NCBI GenBank assembly: GCA_003252535.1
Contig: QKDN01000060.1
Coordinates: 1-32,203 of the forward strand
Direction: 5' to 3'
DNA length: 32,203 bases
Origin: Campylobacterota bacterium
Lineage (GTDB): Bacteria; Campylobacterota; Campylobacteria; Campylobacterales; Sulfurovaceae
Each line of letters begins with the position of its first letter. Positions within the stretch are counted from its first letter, which is position 1. The position numbers and the translations under genes are program-made. Positions 24,112-32,068 of this stretch are shown piece after piece. Below the pieces are notes generated by a model. The model did no database searches. It had not been told where the DNA came from and saw nothing but the letters and a program-made list of their open reading frames with translations.

Positions 24112-26666
24112 CACTCTATCAGCGAGGAGGCTTTGACGAAAGTGAATCCGAGGTTTTTGATGCCCGGGACAAGCTTGCTGAGGTCTTTGGTGCCAAGGTA
24201 CGGGTGGTAATAGAAACTCGCGATACCGTCGCGCACCACTCGCATCTTCGTTGCAAAGTTCAGAAGGTCGGAGACCGTCAGCACTCTGTACCCGTAGTTG
24301 GGCTGATCCTCGATATTATGGATATTTTCCGGGATGATATAGTAGCCGTAGATATCCCTTTTGATGACGTAGGGGTAGAACTGCCCTATGTAGCTGTTGC
24401 GCTGTACTGGGTCGATGCTGTCCTCGTCAAGGTAGTAGAGGAGTCTGGCGTACTGGACCTGGTAAAGGGTCTGGATGGCCTTATAATGGTCAGGCCCGGC
24501 CATATAGTGCGGGGCCTCCCATGCAAATGCCTGCATTCCGAGATTGTTGATGATCGCTTTTGCCCCGAGCATTCTGTTGAGCGCCCACTCGCCTCCGTAT
24601 TCGGGATCGAGTCTCGTGTAGATGTACGGGCTATAGATGTCGATCTCGACGACACGCATGAATTCGAAGTCGTCGCCTGTCAGACCGTTATAGGGGTTGA
24701 GCAGCGTAAAGAGCTGGTGCGTAGCGCCGTGCTGTACGATCTCGATCAATCCCTGGTCATAATAGTCTTTGAGCAGGTAGCCCACCGGAGTTTCGTTGAG
24801 CTTGTAGGATGTAGGGACACCTTCATTCTCTATGCCGTACGGGTCTTCATACTCTGCGATGGTCGCGATGGAGAACGGAACATTCTGTGAATCCATATAG
24901 TCCAGGATCGAGCGGAGATCGTTCTCATCGGTCATGGCACTGACATCCTCGAGTCTCATGAGTGCTTTGTGGGACTCTTCGTGCTGGACACCGAGCATAT
25001 CGTGGAGAAGATCGGCAAATGCCAGGTATCTGTCCTCTTCCGACATATAGAAGTACGGCACATCGCCGATGAACCAGAAGTTCCCCCCGCTCGTGATGTA
25101 GGGTTTGACCGGTACACTGCTGTCAAGCGTCGAGTACGCCGTCGCCCAGACGGTCGTTTTGTTCTCATCGAGGATATTGACATTGACCAGTTCTGTCGTA
25201 CATGCATAGCGGTTGTTCCCTTCGTCTACACAGGTTGAGACATCCGCACCCGGGGTTGCATACGGCACTACCCCTTTGAAGAGCTCGGTGTATTTGTATC
25301 CAACGCGGTTATAGGGGAGGGTGCTTTCGATGAATCCGGCTCCGAAGCCCGTCCGGTTGCTCATCATGTCGCCGTTCCACTGGTTCTCTACCCATGCCTG
25401 CTCAAGGAGCCAGAGGTTGTAGTTGATCCATATGACGCTGACATCAGGATATTCGGCGATATCATGGAAGAAGCTCATGTAGTTGTTGCGTCCTTCAGAA
25501 CCGTCGGCATAGTAGCTCAGGGTATCGTATGTCGTACCGAGGTAGATCACCGCTTTGTAGCGCTGCAGCTCTCCGGCACTGTAGCCGTCTGCCTGTTTGG
25601 AGGTGACATTGGCATCGAAGTGTCCGAGGAGATTCTCGGTGATGATCGATGTAGCTTTGCCGAGCCAGCCGTATGGACCTGATGCGTCGTAGAGTACCAG
25701 GACATTCGGTCCTGTAGCGACAGCAGGGGCATTCACTGTGAGGGTCATGGTATCGGTATCTGTTGCGCCGCCGTCATCGGTCACGGTCAGGGTGATGGTG
25801 AACGACCCAACCGTATCTGCGGTAAAGGAAGGATTGGCCCCCGTAAGGGTCGTTCCGTTGTATGACCAGCTGTAATCCGTGATCATGCCGTCGCTGTCTG
25901 AGCTGGCCTCAGCATTGAGCGTCACAGTGGCTCCCCGGGTGACGGTCTGGTCTGCTCCGGCATTGGCAACAGGAGGCACATTGGAGGGAGGCGGAGGCGT
26001 ATCGTTGACGGTCAGGATCATGGTATCGGTGGCTGTGGCACCGGCATTGTCTGTCACTGTCAGGGTGATGGTGAACGCCCCCACCGTCGCAGCAGTGAAG
26101 GTCGGCTTTACACCCGTGAGCGTAGTGCCGTTGTATGCCCAGCTGTAGTCGGTGATCGTACCGTCGCTGTCGCTGCTCCCCGAGCCGTCCAGTGTCACAG
26201 TCACCCCTTTGGTGACCGTCTGGTCGGCGCCTGCATCGGCAGCAGGCGGTATATTGGCCGGAGGCGGCGGTGTGTCGTTGACGGTGAGGATCATCGTATC
26301 GGTATCGGTAGCTCCACGGTCATCCGTCACCGTCAGGGTGATGGTGAAAGTACCGGCATTCTCTGCAATAAAGGTCGGCTGTACCCCGGCCAGTGTAGTG
26401 CCGTTGTATGACCAGCTGTAATTTTCGATCGTACCGTCCAGGTCTTTGCTGGCTGAGCCGTCGAGTGTGACGGTGGCACCTTTGAGAACGGTCTGATCGA
26501 CACCGGCATTGGCAATGGGCACTTTGTTCTTTTTGACCGAGGCGGCAGGTTTGGCTTTTTCCACTTTTGTCGCAGCTGCTGTGTCAGATGTGTTCTGACT
26601 CTCCCCGCAGCCGGTCGTGATCAGTAGCGACATGATCAAAATTGCTAATAGTTTATAAAATTTCAT
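24111..26666 (-). CDS. PKD-repeat lipoprotein with DUF2334 deacetylase-like domain
   Basis: This 851-residue lipoprotein (ITTGC, Cys20) has a short charged linker. Three PKD domains follow at about 50-130, 141-222 and 232-313, each with a period of 91 residues and linkers rich in Pro. From 320 on there is a GATase-like alpha/beta region and then a DUF2334-type deacetylase core: LMRLEDVS (569-576), VQHGATHQ (644-651), FAWEAPHY (714-721) and FYYHPYLG (818-825). These match the metal-binding Asp and His positions of NodB-like enzymes. It should act outside the inner membrane on a secreted glycan, with the PKD domains as spacers or glycan contacts. A TATAAT lies upstream, so it can be transcribed apart from nfrBA. 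Its stop overlaps the GH26-like start. Confidence 0.78.
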   Translation of the reverse strand: MKFYKLLAILIMSLLITTGCGESQNTSDTAAATKVEKAKPAASVKKNKVPIANAGVDQTVLKGATVTLDGSASKDLDGTIENYSWSYNGTTLAGVQPTFIAENAGTFTITLTVTDDRGATDTDTMILTVNDTPPPPANIPPAADAGADQTVTKGVTVTLDGSGSSDSDGTITDYSWAYNGTTLTGVKPTFTAATVGAFTITLTVTDNAGATATDTMILTVNDTPPPPSNVPPVANAGADQTVTRGATVTLNAEASSDSDGMITDYSWSYNGTTLTGANPSFTADTVGSFTITLTVTDDGGATDTDTMTLTVNAPAVATGPNVLVLYDASGPYGWLGKATSIITENLLGHFDANVTSKQADGYSAGELQRYKAVIYLGTTYDTLSYYADGSEGRNNYMSFFHDIAEYPDVSVIWINYNLWLLEQAWVENQWNGDMMSNRTGFGAGFIESTLPYNRVGYKYTELFKGVVPYATPGADVSTCVDEGNNRYACTTELVNVNILDENKTTVWATAYSTLDSSVPVKPYITSGGNFWFIGDVPYFYMSEEDRYLAFADLLHDMLGVQHEESHKALMRLEDVSAMTDENDLRSILDYMDSQNVPFSIATIAEYEDPYGIENEGVPTSYKLNETPVGYLLKDYYDQGLIEIVQHGATHQLFTLLNPYNGLTGDDFEFMRVVEIDIYSPYIYTRLDPEYGGEWALNRMLGAKAIINNLGMQAFAWEAPHYMAGPDHYKAIQTLYQVQYARLLYYLDEDSIDPVQRNSYIGQFYPYVIKRDIYGYYIIPENIHNIEDQPNYGYRVLTVSDLLNFATKMRVVRDGIASFYYHPYLGTKDLSKLVPGIKNLGFTFVKASSLIE
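25725..26519 (-). repeat. Three tandem PKD-coding repeats of 273 bases
   Basis: The PKD units begin at residues 50, 141 and 232 of the lipoprotein, exactly 91 codons apart. The linker DTPPPP and the phrase TDYSWxYNGTTLTG recur with little change, and the DNA is also similar. This is a coding repeat that could expand or contract by recombination. The third unit lacks the Pro-rich linker at its end. Confidence 0.85.
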
Positions 26667-26757
26667 AATTTGCTCCCTTTTTAAAATTGGACCGTTTTTT
26701 CAAAACTCCGATAATTCACATTCTTTTCAATCATCTCCGGAGTCACCCTCTCCCGCT

Positions 26758-26776
26758 ATAGACCAACATGGTCTAT
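26758..26776. promoter_or_regulatory. Perfect 8-bp palindrome at the transcription start of the PKD-lipoprotein gene
   Basis: ATAGACCA and TGGTCTAT flank three bases. The palindrome lies 9 bases downstream of the TATAAT at 26785-26790 (minus strand), so it would span about +2 to +20 of the transcript. It is either an operator blocking initiation or a 5' hairpin in the mRNA. Confidence 0.5.
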
Positions 26777-26784
26777 ATGCTTCT

Positions 26785-26790
26785 ATTATA
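26785..26790 (-). promoter_or_regulatory. TATAAT -10 box, internal promoter for the PKD/GH26 gene pair
   Basis: A perfect TATAAT lies in the 159-base gap between nfrA and the PKD lipoprotein gene. The -35 region is a T-run rather than TTGACA. It would give a leader of about 112 bases before the ATG at 26666. Confidence 0.5.
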
Positions 26791-26825
26791 CACAATTCTA
26801 TCCTTTTAAAAAATAAAACCGTTCT

Positions 26826-29800
26826 TTAAAAAAAGAGCTCGAGAAGGACCTTGACGGCATTGTCGTCTTTGGTGTTGCCGGAGTACTGGTGGCGTACTTC
26901 GAGCCTCACGCGGCCGATATAGCGGTGGGATTCATAACGGCTCTCATCCCTCCAGAAGAGGTAGGAGAGACCTCCGCCGACATCGAACCGTCTGATATCC
27001 TGTTTTTCGTAGTTGTCATTGTTGAAAGAGACCGAAGTGCAGAGGTAAGGCATGAAGGCATTGTCGTAGTCGAGCTTCCAGACATATCCGTGCTCGTAGT
27101 TGCCGTAGATACTGTAGGTCTTCGCATCGAGATAGTAGGCGCCGTCAAGATAGAGCGATCTGTACCAGTAACCGCTCTCGACAGGATGGAATTCGTAGCC
27201 GTCGAAGAGCCCGAGAGATGTGCGGATCATTGTATCATCACGGCTGTTGTCGCCGCCTTTGATGAATTTTTCGAGACTGAAGTAGAGATTGTACTCATCA
27301 AAAGGCTGCAATCTCAGACCGAACGATGGTTGTAGCGTATCCGGCTCAAGCATCACGTTTCTGTTCTTTACACCCGAGAGGGTTTTGAGATAGACTGTGA
27401 GTGCATCGTCGAAATAGTCCGGTTTGTAGCTCAGCTCCAGGGCGGCGATACCGTTGTAGCTCTCGGCGACGACCGGGGAGAAGGTCGCGGCAGGCCGGTC
27501 GTACTCGTCGAGCCGGGTACCGTATGCGAGATAGCCTGCGAATTTTTTGCCCAGTTCGCGTACGCTGCTTTTGAGTGCGTAGAGCTTTTTGGTATTGCCC
27601 GGTTCATCGTGCAATACAAGATCGATACTTTTTTTGAAATTCTCTCTGGCGCTCTTTTTCTGTCCGAGCTTCATGTTGCAGTAGGCAAGTGATTCATAAT
27701 ATTGCGCTTTGGGGGCCAGTCTGATCGCCTTTGTGAATGCCTTGGCCGCTTCGCCGTATTGCTCCTGACCATAATAGATATATCCGAGCTGTTCGTACCC
27801 GACGGCATTGTCCGGTTTGTACGCAAGCGAGCGCCTGATATGGGTAGCTGCCTGCTTGTATCGCTTCTCACCCATGTATCGGTAGCCCGACTCCGCTTCG
27901 CTCCGGGCGAGGTAGGAGGCTGCTTTTGCATTCCGCGGATTGAGCCTGTAGGCTTTCTGGGCGAATTGCAGCGCTTTTGTCTTGCGTTGCATCATATCGT
28001 ACATCGTAGCGAGCGAGAAGCACTGGGAGGAGCTGAGATGCGGTAATGCGGCGGTTTTATCAAGATGATAGAGGGCTCTTTTGTTGTCATGGCGGTCGTA
28101 GTAGTAGCGTGCTACCATCATGCCGATATTGAACCGTTCGTTCCCCTTCAGGCAGGGATAGGGAGCATGACGGCCGATCGCTTCGATGATCTGTGCTGAT
28201 CGTTCTTTCCCGTATGCCAGTTCGAGGAGAGCGTCCCGCCTGCACCCTTTGGATAGCTCTGCGAGAAGCATCTCACGGCTCGATCGCGTATCGCCTGTTT
28301 TGCCGTAGAGATAGGTAAGCTGCTTGCGGTATTCCGGTTTGGGATTCTCTGCATTGAGCTTTTGGACGATATCGATCGCTTTTTGCTTCTTGCCGATCAG
28401 GCCATACTGGTAGCTGAGGGTAAATCTCTGCTCTTCGCTCAGACCATCCATTCTGCCCAGGTCGTCGAGTATCCCGGCGATTTTTTCGTTCTCTCCCTGA
28501 TCCCTGTAGAAAGTGATCAGGGATTGGGAGAAGTTGAATCTCTCTTCGTTCTCCAGACCTGCAAAAGGGTAGTTTTCCCTGAGCACTGCGAACTCTTCGG
28601 GTGTTCCCCTGGAAGAATGGAGGAGTCTTGAGAGGAGGGAAGGGGAGGGGTCGGTCCGGTAGAGCTCCCTGAGGATACGAAGCGACTTCCCGCTCTCCCC
28701 ATAGCGGCTGTAGATCGTGCCCAGGTAGAGCTTCTGGTCGGTGCTGAGCCCGTCAGTGGCGGCAAGATCGTCGGCTATGGAGAGTATCTTCGACTTGTTG
28801 TTCTCTTTTTCATAGAATCCGATAAGCGAAGAGGAGAAGTTGAACTTCTCTTTTGCGGTGAGACCCTCGAAGGGGTAGTGCTTTTTGAGGAGTTCGAACT
28901 GCTCTGCACCCTCTTTGTCGGTATAGAGCAGTTTGGCCATGTCCCGTGGATCGTCGGAGGAGGTGGTGCTGTAGAGCTTTTTGGTCTTGTCACCCATCCC
29001 GGCAGACTCGTAGAGGTAGACGAGACGTTTTTTGTTCTCTTCGCTGTGGTCGGCGTTGTATATCTCTTCCATTGTTTCGGCAGCTTTGGCGGCTTCCCCG
29101 TTCTCCTGGTAGGCCAGGACCTTCTGCTCCTGTTTGATACGATAGTTCCCGATGAGCCCGGTGATCTTCAGGGATTCGTCGTATCTTTTTGCGTTTCTCA
29201 GGATATCGGCCCATACTGCGAGCTTCCTGTCCGGGAGAGGTGCTTCCGTGCAGGACTTCTGGTGGTTTTCGATCTCGCCGAGGGCGAGGGTATACATCTT
29301 CTGTTCGATGAGGAGTGAGATCACATTGATCGTCTCGCCATGGCATTTGTGGGCGCTTTTCCCCTGATGGAGGGTGGCATCGAGATATTTTGCTATACCC
29401 TTCTCATCGTGCAGCATGATAGCCGATTTGAGGGCAATGATATCGTTCTGCGAGCGTTCGGCAGCAGTGAGCACATTGTTGTCGACTACCGATGCCGCAT
29501 TTTGATAGGCATTCTGATAGGCTTTTTCATTGAAGTAGATGTTCGCTTTGTAGTACCGGGCGTAGGATGGAGGCTTGATATTGTCCACATAGCTTTTGGC
29601 ACAGGCATAATCGCCGCTCTCCATACAGAGAACAACGATCTTCTTCGATACATCAGAGTTGCTTCTGTCTATCTCCAGTATCTCTTTGAGGAGTTCTACC
29701 GCCTCTTTTTTCTTCCCTTCGTAGATATAGTTCTCGGCTTTTTGCAGCCTTGGATAGACCCTGAACTCGTTCAGGTCCTTCTGGATAAAGTTCTGTGAAT

Positions 29801-29867
29801 CAGCCTCTGCATGGAGCTGTGTCTGTGTCAGGCCGAGTAAGATCGACAGTGTCAGTAAGCGTTTCAT
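26826..29867 (-). CDS. nfrA: NfrA-like TPR and outer-membrane polysaccharide-export protein
   Basis: The 1013-residue protein (E. coli NfrA is about 990) has a signal peptide (residues 1-20, TQTQLHA). Many helical TPR-like repeats fill about 30-760, for example AVGYEQLGYIYYGQEQYGEAAKAFTKAIRLAPK. The C-terminal domain (845-1013) matches the NfrA C-terminal family: LRLQPFDEYNLYFSLEKFIK, then DGYEFHPVESGYWYRSLYLDG, ending in LLELFF. NfrA is the phage N4 receptor and is proposed to export the polysaccharide made with NfrB. The layout is like BcsC, PgaA and PelB: a periplasmic TPR arm and an outer-membrane barrel. Its ATG overlaps the nfrB stop (ATGA). The match is by recalled sequence pattern. 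Confidence 0.82.
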   Translation of the reverse strand: MKRLLTLSILLGLTQTQLHAEADSQNFIQKDLNEFRVYPRLQKAENYIYEGKKKEAVELLKEILEIDRSNSDVSKKIVVLCMESGDYACAKSYVDNIKPPSYARYYKANIYFNEKAYQNAYQNAASVVDNNVLTAAERSQNDIIALKSAIMLHDEKGIAKYLDATLHQGKSAHKCHGETINVISLLIEQKMYTLALGEIENHQKSCTEAPLPDRKLAVWADILRNAKRYDESLKITGLIGNYRIKQEQKVLAYQENGEAAKAAETMEEIYNADHSEENKKRLVYLYESAGMGDKTKKLYSTTSSDDPRDMAKLLYTDKEGAEQFELLKKHYPFEGLTAKEKFNFSSSLIGFYEKENNKSKILSIADDLAATDGLSTDQKLYLGTIYSRYGESGKSLRILRELYRTDPSPSLLSRLLHSSRGTPEEFAVLRENYPFAGLENEERFNFSQSLITFYRDQGENEKIAGILDDLGRMDGLSEEQRFTLSYQYGLIGKKQKAIDIVQKLNAENPKPEYRKQLTYLYGKTGDTRSSREMLLAELSKGCRRDALLELAYGKERSAQIIEAIGRHAPYPCLKGNERFNIGMMVARYYYDRHDNKRALYHLDKTAALPHLSSSQCFSLATMYDMMQRKTKALQFAQKAYRLNPRNAKAASYLARSEAESGYRYMGEKRYKQAATHIRRSLAYKPDNAVGYEQLGYIYYGQEQYGEAAKAFTKAIRLAPKAQYYESLAYCNMKLGQKKSARENFKKSIDLVLHDEPGNTKKLYALKSSVRELGKKFAGYLAYGTRLDEYDRPAATFSPVVAESYNGIAALELSYKPDYFDDALTVYLKTLSGVKNRNVMLEPDTLQPSFGLRLQPFDEYNLYFSLEKFIKGGDNSRDDTMIRTSLGLFDGYEFHPVESGYWYRSLYLDGAYYLDAKTYSIYGNYEHGYVWKLDYDNAFMPYLCTSVSFNNDNYEKQDIRRFDVGGGLSYLFWRDESRYESHRYIGRVRLEVRHQYSGNTKDDNAVKVLLELFF

Positions 29868-31906
29868 GCCTGTATCCTTTTGAGTTGGTCCTCGGGGAGA
29901 AAACCGAACGCCTGGCAGGCGGCGATGAGGTCAAGACCCTCTTCAGCCCTGCGTTCCAGGATCCTGTCGATCATGTTCGCGGGGATCATTTTCTGTTTGA
30001 GGATGGTATGGAGCTGTACGAACTCCACCGGGGTCAGTTCGGGGAAAAGAAGCTCTTTTTGCAAAGCCTGGATGGACCGCTCATCGGATATGAAGAGTTC
30101 TACCGCTTCGGCAAGACGCTCTTTGATATCTTCGAGCTTCACATCGATCACCTGACCCGACGAGATCACAGGTCTGAGCGCCCCCTCTTTTTTGAGGAGC
30201 AGCAGATCGTACCGGAGCATATCGAACCTGTCGAACTGTGCCATTGCTTCGGTATCGACCCGGTCAGAATCGATGTCGATGTAGGTGAGGTCGTTCTGCA
30301 ATGCCATAGCCTGGGCGAGCTGCCTGTCGGAGATCACCCCTTTTGAGACCAGCAGTTTGCCCAGCGGCTTGTGACGTGCCTTCTGTTCCTGGAGCGCATC
30401 GCGGAGTGTATCCTGGTCGATAAGGCCGGTTTCGCTCAGGATATCGCCCAGTTTTTTGTTGAACTTCACGGTAACGGGGAAATCGTGTTTGGTCTTGTCC
30501 CATGGGATGGTATTGGTCTTTTTGGAACCGAAGAACTGTTTGATAGCCCGCCACATCGCAAAGAAGTTGATAAAGTTCCCCCAGACGATCCTCGGAAAGC
30601 TCATCAGCGAGCCTCTGGCGCCATAGACGATGTAGGTGAAGTACATTCTCTGGAAGATACGGTTGAGAAAAAAGAAGAAGTTGATGATAAGGATATACCA
30701 GATCACTGTCCCCTCTTCTATGAAAGGTGGGAACCACCATGCATCCGTTGTCAGTTTGGAATAGAGGTTCATCAGGAGGATACTGATCACCAGTATATAG
30801 GCCATGACATTGGCCAGGTTGGTAAATATCCCTTTACGGTCGCGGTAAAGTATGTAGTTGGTGATGAAACTGTTCGACCAGCCGATCTTTTCCCACCCCT
30901 GCAGGGCGATACCGATGAGCCAGCGTGATTTCTGATTGACCGCTTTCCAGAAACTCGAAGGGAAGAACTCCCTTACGGTGATGAGCTCCTGCTGCTTCAC
31001 GCTTTTGCGCTGCTCACCCCCGCTGGTCTTGACATATTCCATCTCTGCGGGCATCCGCACGAATATCAGCTTCATTTTCTCCTGGAAAAGCTCATAGCCG
31101 AGGTTGTAGTCCTCTGTCAGGGTACCGATGAGGAACACATCGCCTTTGTGGAGTTCTTTGAGCTTCATGATGGCGTTGCGGCTCAGCCCCGTACCCACCC
31201 CGGCGCTCGGGACGAATCCGAGGATACTTTCGCGTACGATCAGGTCCTTGCCGTGGTTTTCGGCGAACTCATCCTCGTAGTGGCCGTTTGTGAGATCGTA
31301 CCATTCGCGTTCGAACGGAAAGACGGGGATCTGGATCAGGTCGTTCTTCCTGATAAGATGGTTGAAGAGCTTGAGTTCGAGGGGATGGATCAGGTCTTCG
31401 GCATCATGGAGGACGAACACCTCGAACTCCATCTCGAAGTTCTTTTCGAACTCAAATATATATTCGATGATCCTGTTGAGACAGTCCGACTTGCTGGTGG
31501 GACCGGGGAGAGGATTGACCACCTTGTAGACGTTGCGGTAGTGCTGCGCAACGATATCGACATCCTGCTGTGTGGCCGGGTCGTTGGGGTAGGTACCGAT
31601 GAAGATATGGTAGTTGAAGTATTCGAAGTTGGAGGCCATCAGGGCTGCCATATCGCCTATGACACCACTCTCCTGCCAGGCCGGGACCAGGATCGCGATG
31701 GGTTTTTCCGGGTTTTTATAGAGTTCATTGATGTCAAAAGGTTTGTGTACTCTGTAGACGGTAAGCCTCCGCCACAGACGTCTGACCCAGTAGTAGCAGT
31801 CGATAAAAAAGTCGTCGATACTGCTCAGAAGAATCACGACTGCTGCAAAATAGAGCATATATTTTAATACAAGCCAATAAGCGGCAAAAAAGTCGACCAA
31901 CCACAT
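29864..31906 (-). CDS. nfrB: NfrB-like inner-membrane glycosyltransferase with c-di-GMP-binding MshEN domain
   Basis: The 680-residue protein has N-terminal membrane helices (about 8-30) and a GT2 domain with LVPAWQESGV (73-82), HDAED (167-171), LTEDYNLG (263-270) and QKSRW (325-329). More helices follow (about 360-415). The C-terminal MshEN (GspE N-terminal) domain has two 24-residue c-di-GMP motifs. The first is 485-508 (LGDIL ... LRDALQEQ) and the second 514-537 (LGKLL ... LAQAMALQ), separated by the canonical five residues. The leading Arg of the consensus is Lys and Pro. In E. coli NfrB is activated by c-di-GMP through this domain and makes a surface polysaccharide. The first gene of the unit, it should synthesise and push the polymer to NfrA. 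Confidence 0.88.
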   Translation of the reverse strand: MWLVDFFAAYWLVLKYMLYFAAVVILLSSIDDFFIDCYYWVRRLWRRLTVYRVHKPFDINELYKNPEKPIAILVPAWQESGVIGDMAALMASNFEYFNYHIFIGTYPNDPATQQDVDIVAQHYRNVYKVVNPLPGPTSKSDCLNRIIEYIFEFEKNFEMEFEVFVLHDAEDLIHPLELKLFNHLIRKNDLIQIPVFPFEREWYDLTNGHYEDEFAENHGKDLIVRESILGFVPSAGVGTGLSRNAIMKLKELHKGDVFLIGTLTEDYNLGYELFQEKMKLIFVRMPAEMEYVKTSGGEQRKSVKQQELITVREFFPSSFWKAVNQKSRWLIGIALQGWEKIGWSNSFITNYILYRDRKGIFTNLANVMAYILVISILLMNLYSKLTTDAWWFPPFIEEGTVIWYILIINFFFFLNRIFQRMYFTYIVYGARGSLMSFPRIVWGNFINFFAMWRAIKQFFGSKKTNTIPWDKTKHDFPVTVKFNKKLGDILSETGLIDQDTLRDALQEQKARHKPLGKLLVSKGVISDRQLAQAMALQNDLTYIDIDSDRVDTEAMAQFDRFDMLRYDLLLLKKEGALRPVISSGQVIDVKLEDIKERLAEAVELFISDERSIQALQKELLFPELTPVEFVQLHTILKQKMIPANMIDRILERRAEEGLDLIAACQAFGFLPEDQLKRIQA

Positions 31907-32005
31907 ATGCTACTCACTTTTATAATGATATTACTGTTTGAAATACGAATAAAAATTAAGATACTAACAACGGATAGAACCTGTTTATTTCCCTGTATTT
32001 CCGTC

Positions 32006-32035
32006 ATTATAGCAGAAATATTTTACATGTATTAA
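32006..32035 (-). promoter_or_regulatory. Extended -10 promoter of the nfrB unit
   Basis: On the minus strand TGCTATAAT (32006-32014) is an exact extended -10 box. TTAATA (32030-32035), 18 bases upstream, is a partial -35. The start would be near 31999, giving a leader of about 90 bases before the nfrB ATG. A TAGACCA half-site, also seen in the 26758-26776 palindrome, lies at 32055-32061. Confidence 0.6.
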
Positions 32036-32068
32036 TTTTTTGTTATATGATGTTTAGACCACGGTAAT

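Noticed and set aside
25725-26519. Tandem DNA repeats as a mobile or CRISPR-like array
   Set aside because: They are in-frame PKD domains of exactly 91 codons in a single lipoprotein.
26667-26825. c-di-GMP riboswitch in the leader of the PKD-lipoprotein gene
   Set aside because: A palindrome and a CTCCGGAG sequence are present, but I could not place the conserved GEMM core or tetraloop/receptor.
15216-31906. Pel or PNAG biosynthesis locus
   Set aside because: No PelF, PelG, PelD, PgaB or PgaD equivalent is visible; NfrA/NfrB signatures fit the synthase-export pair better.
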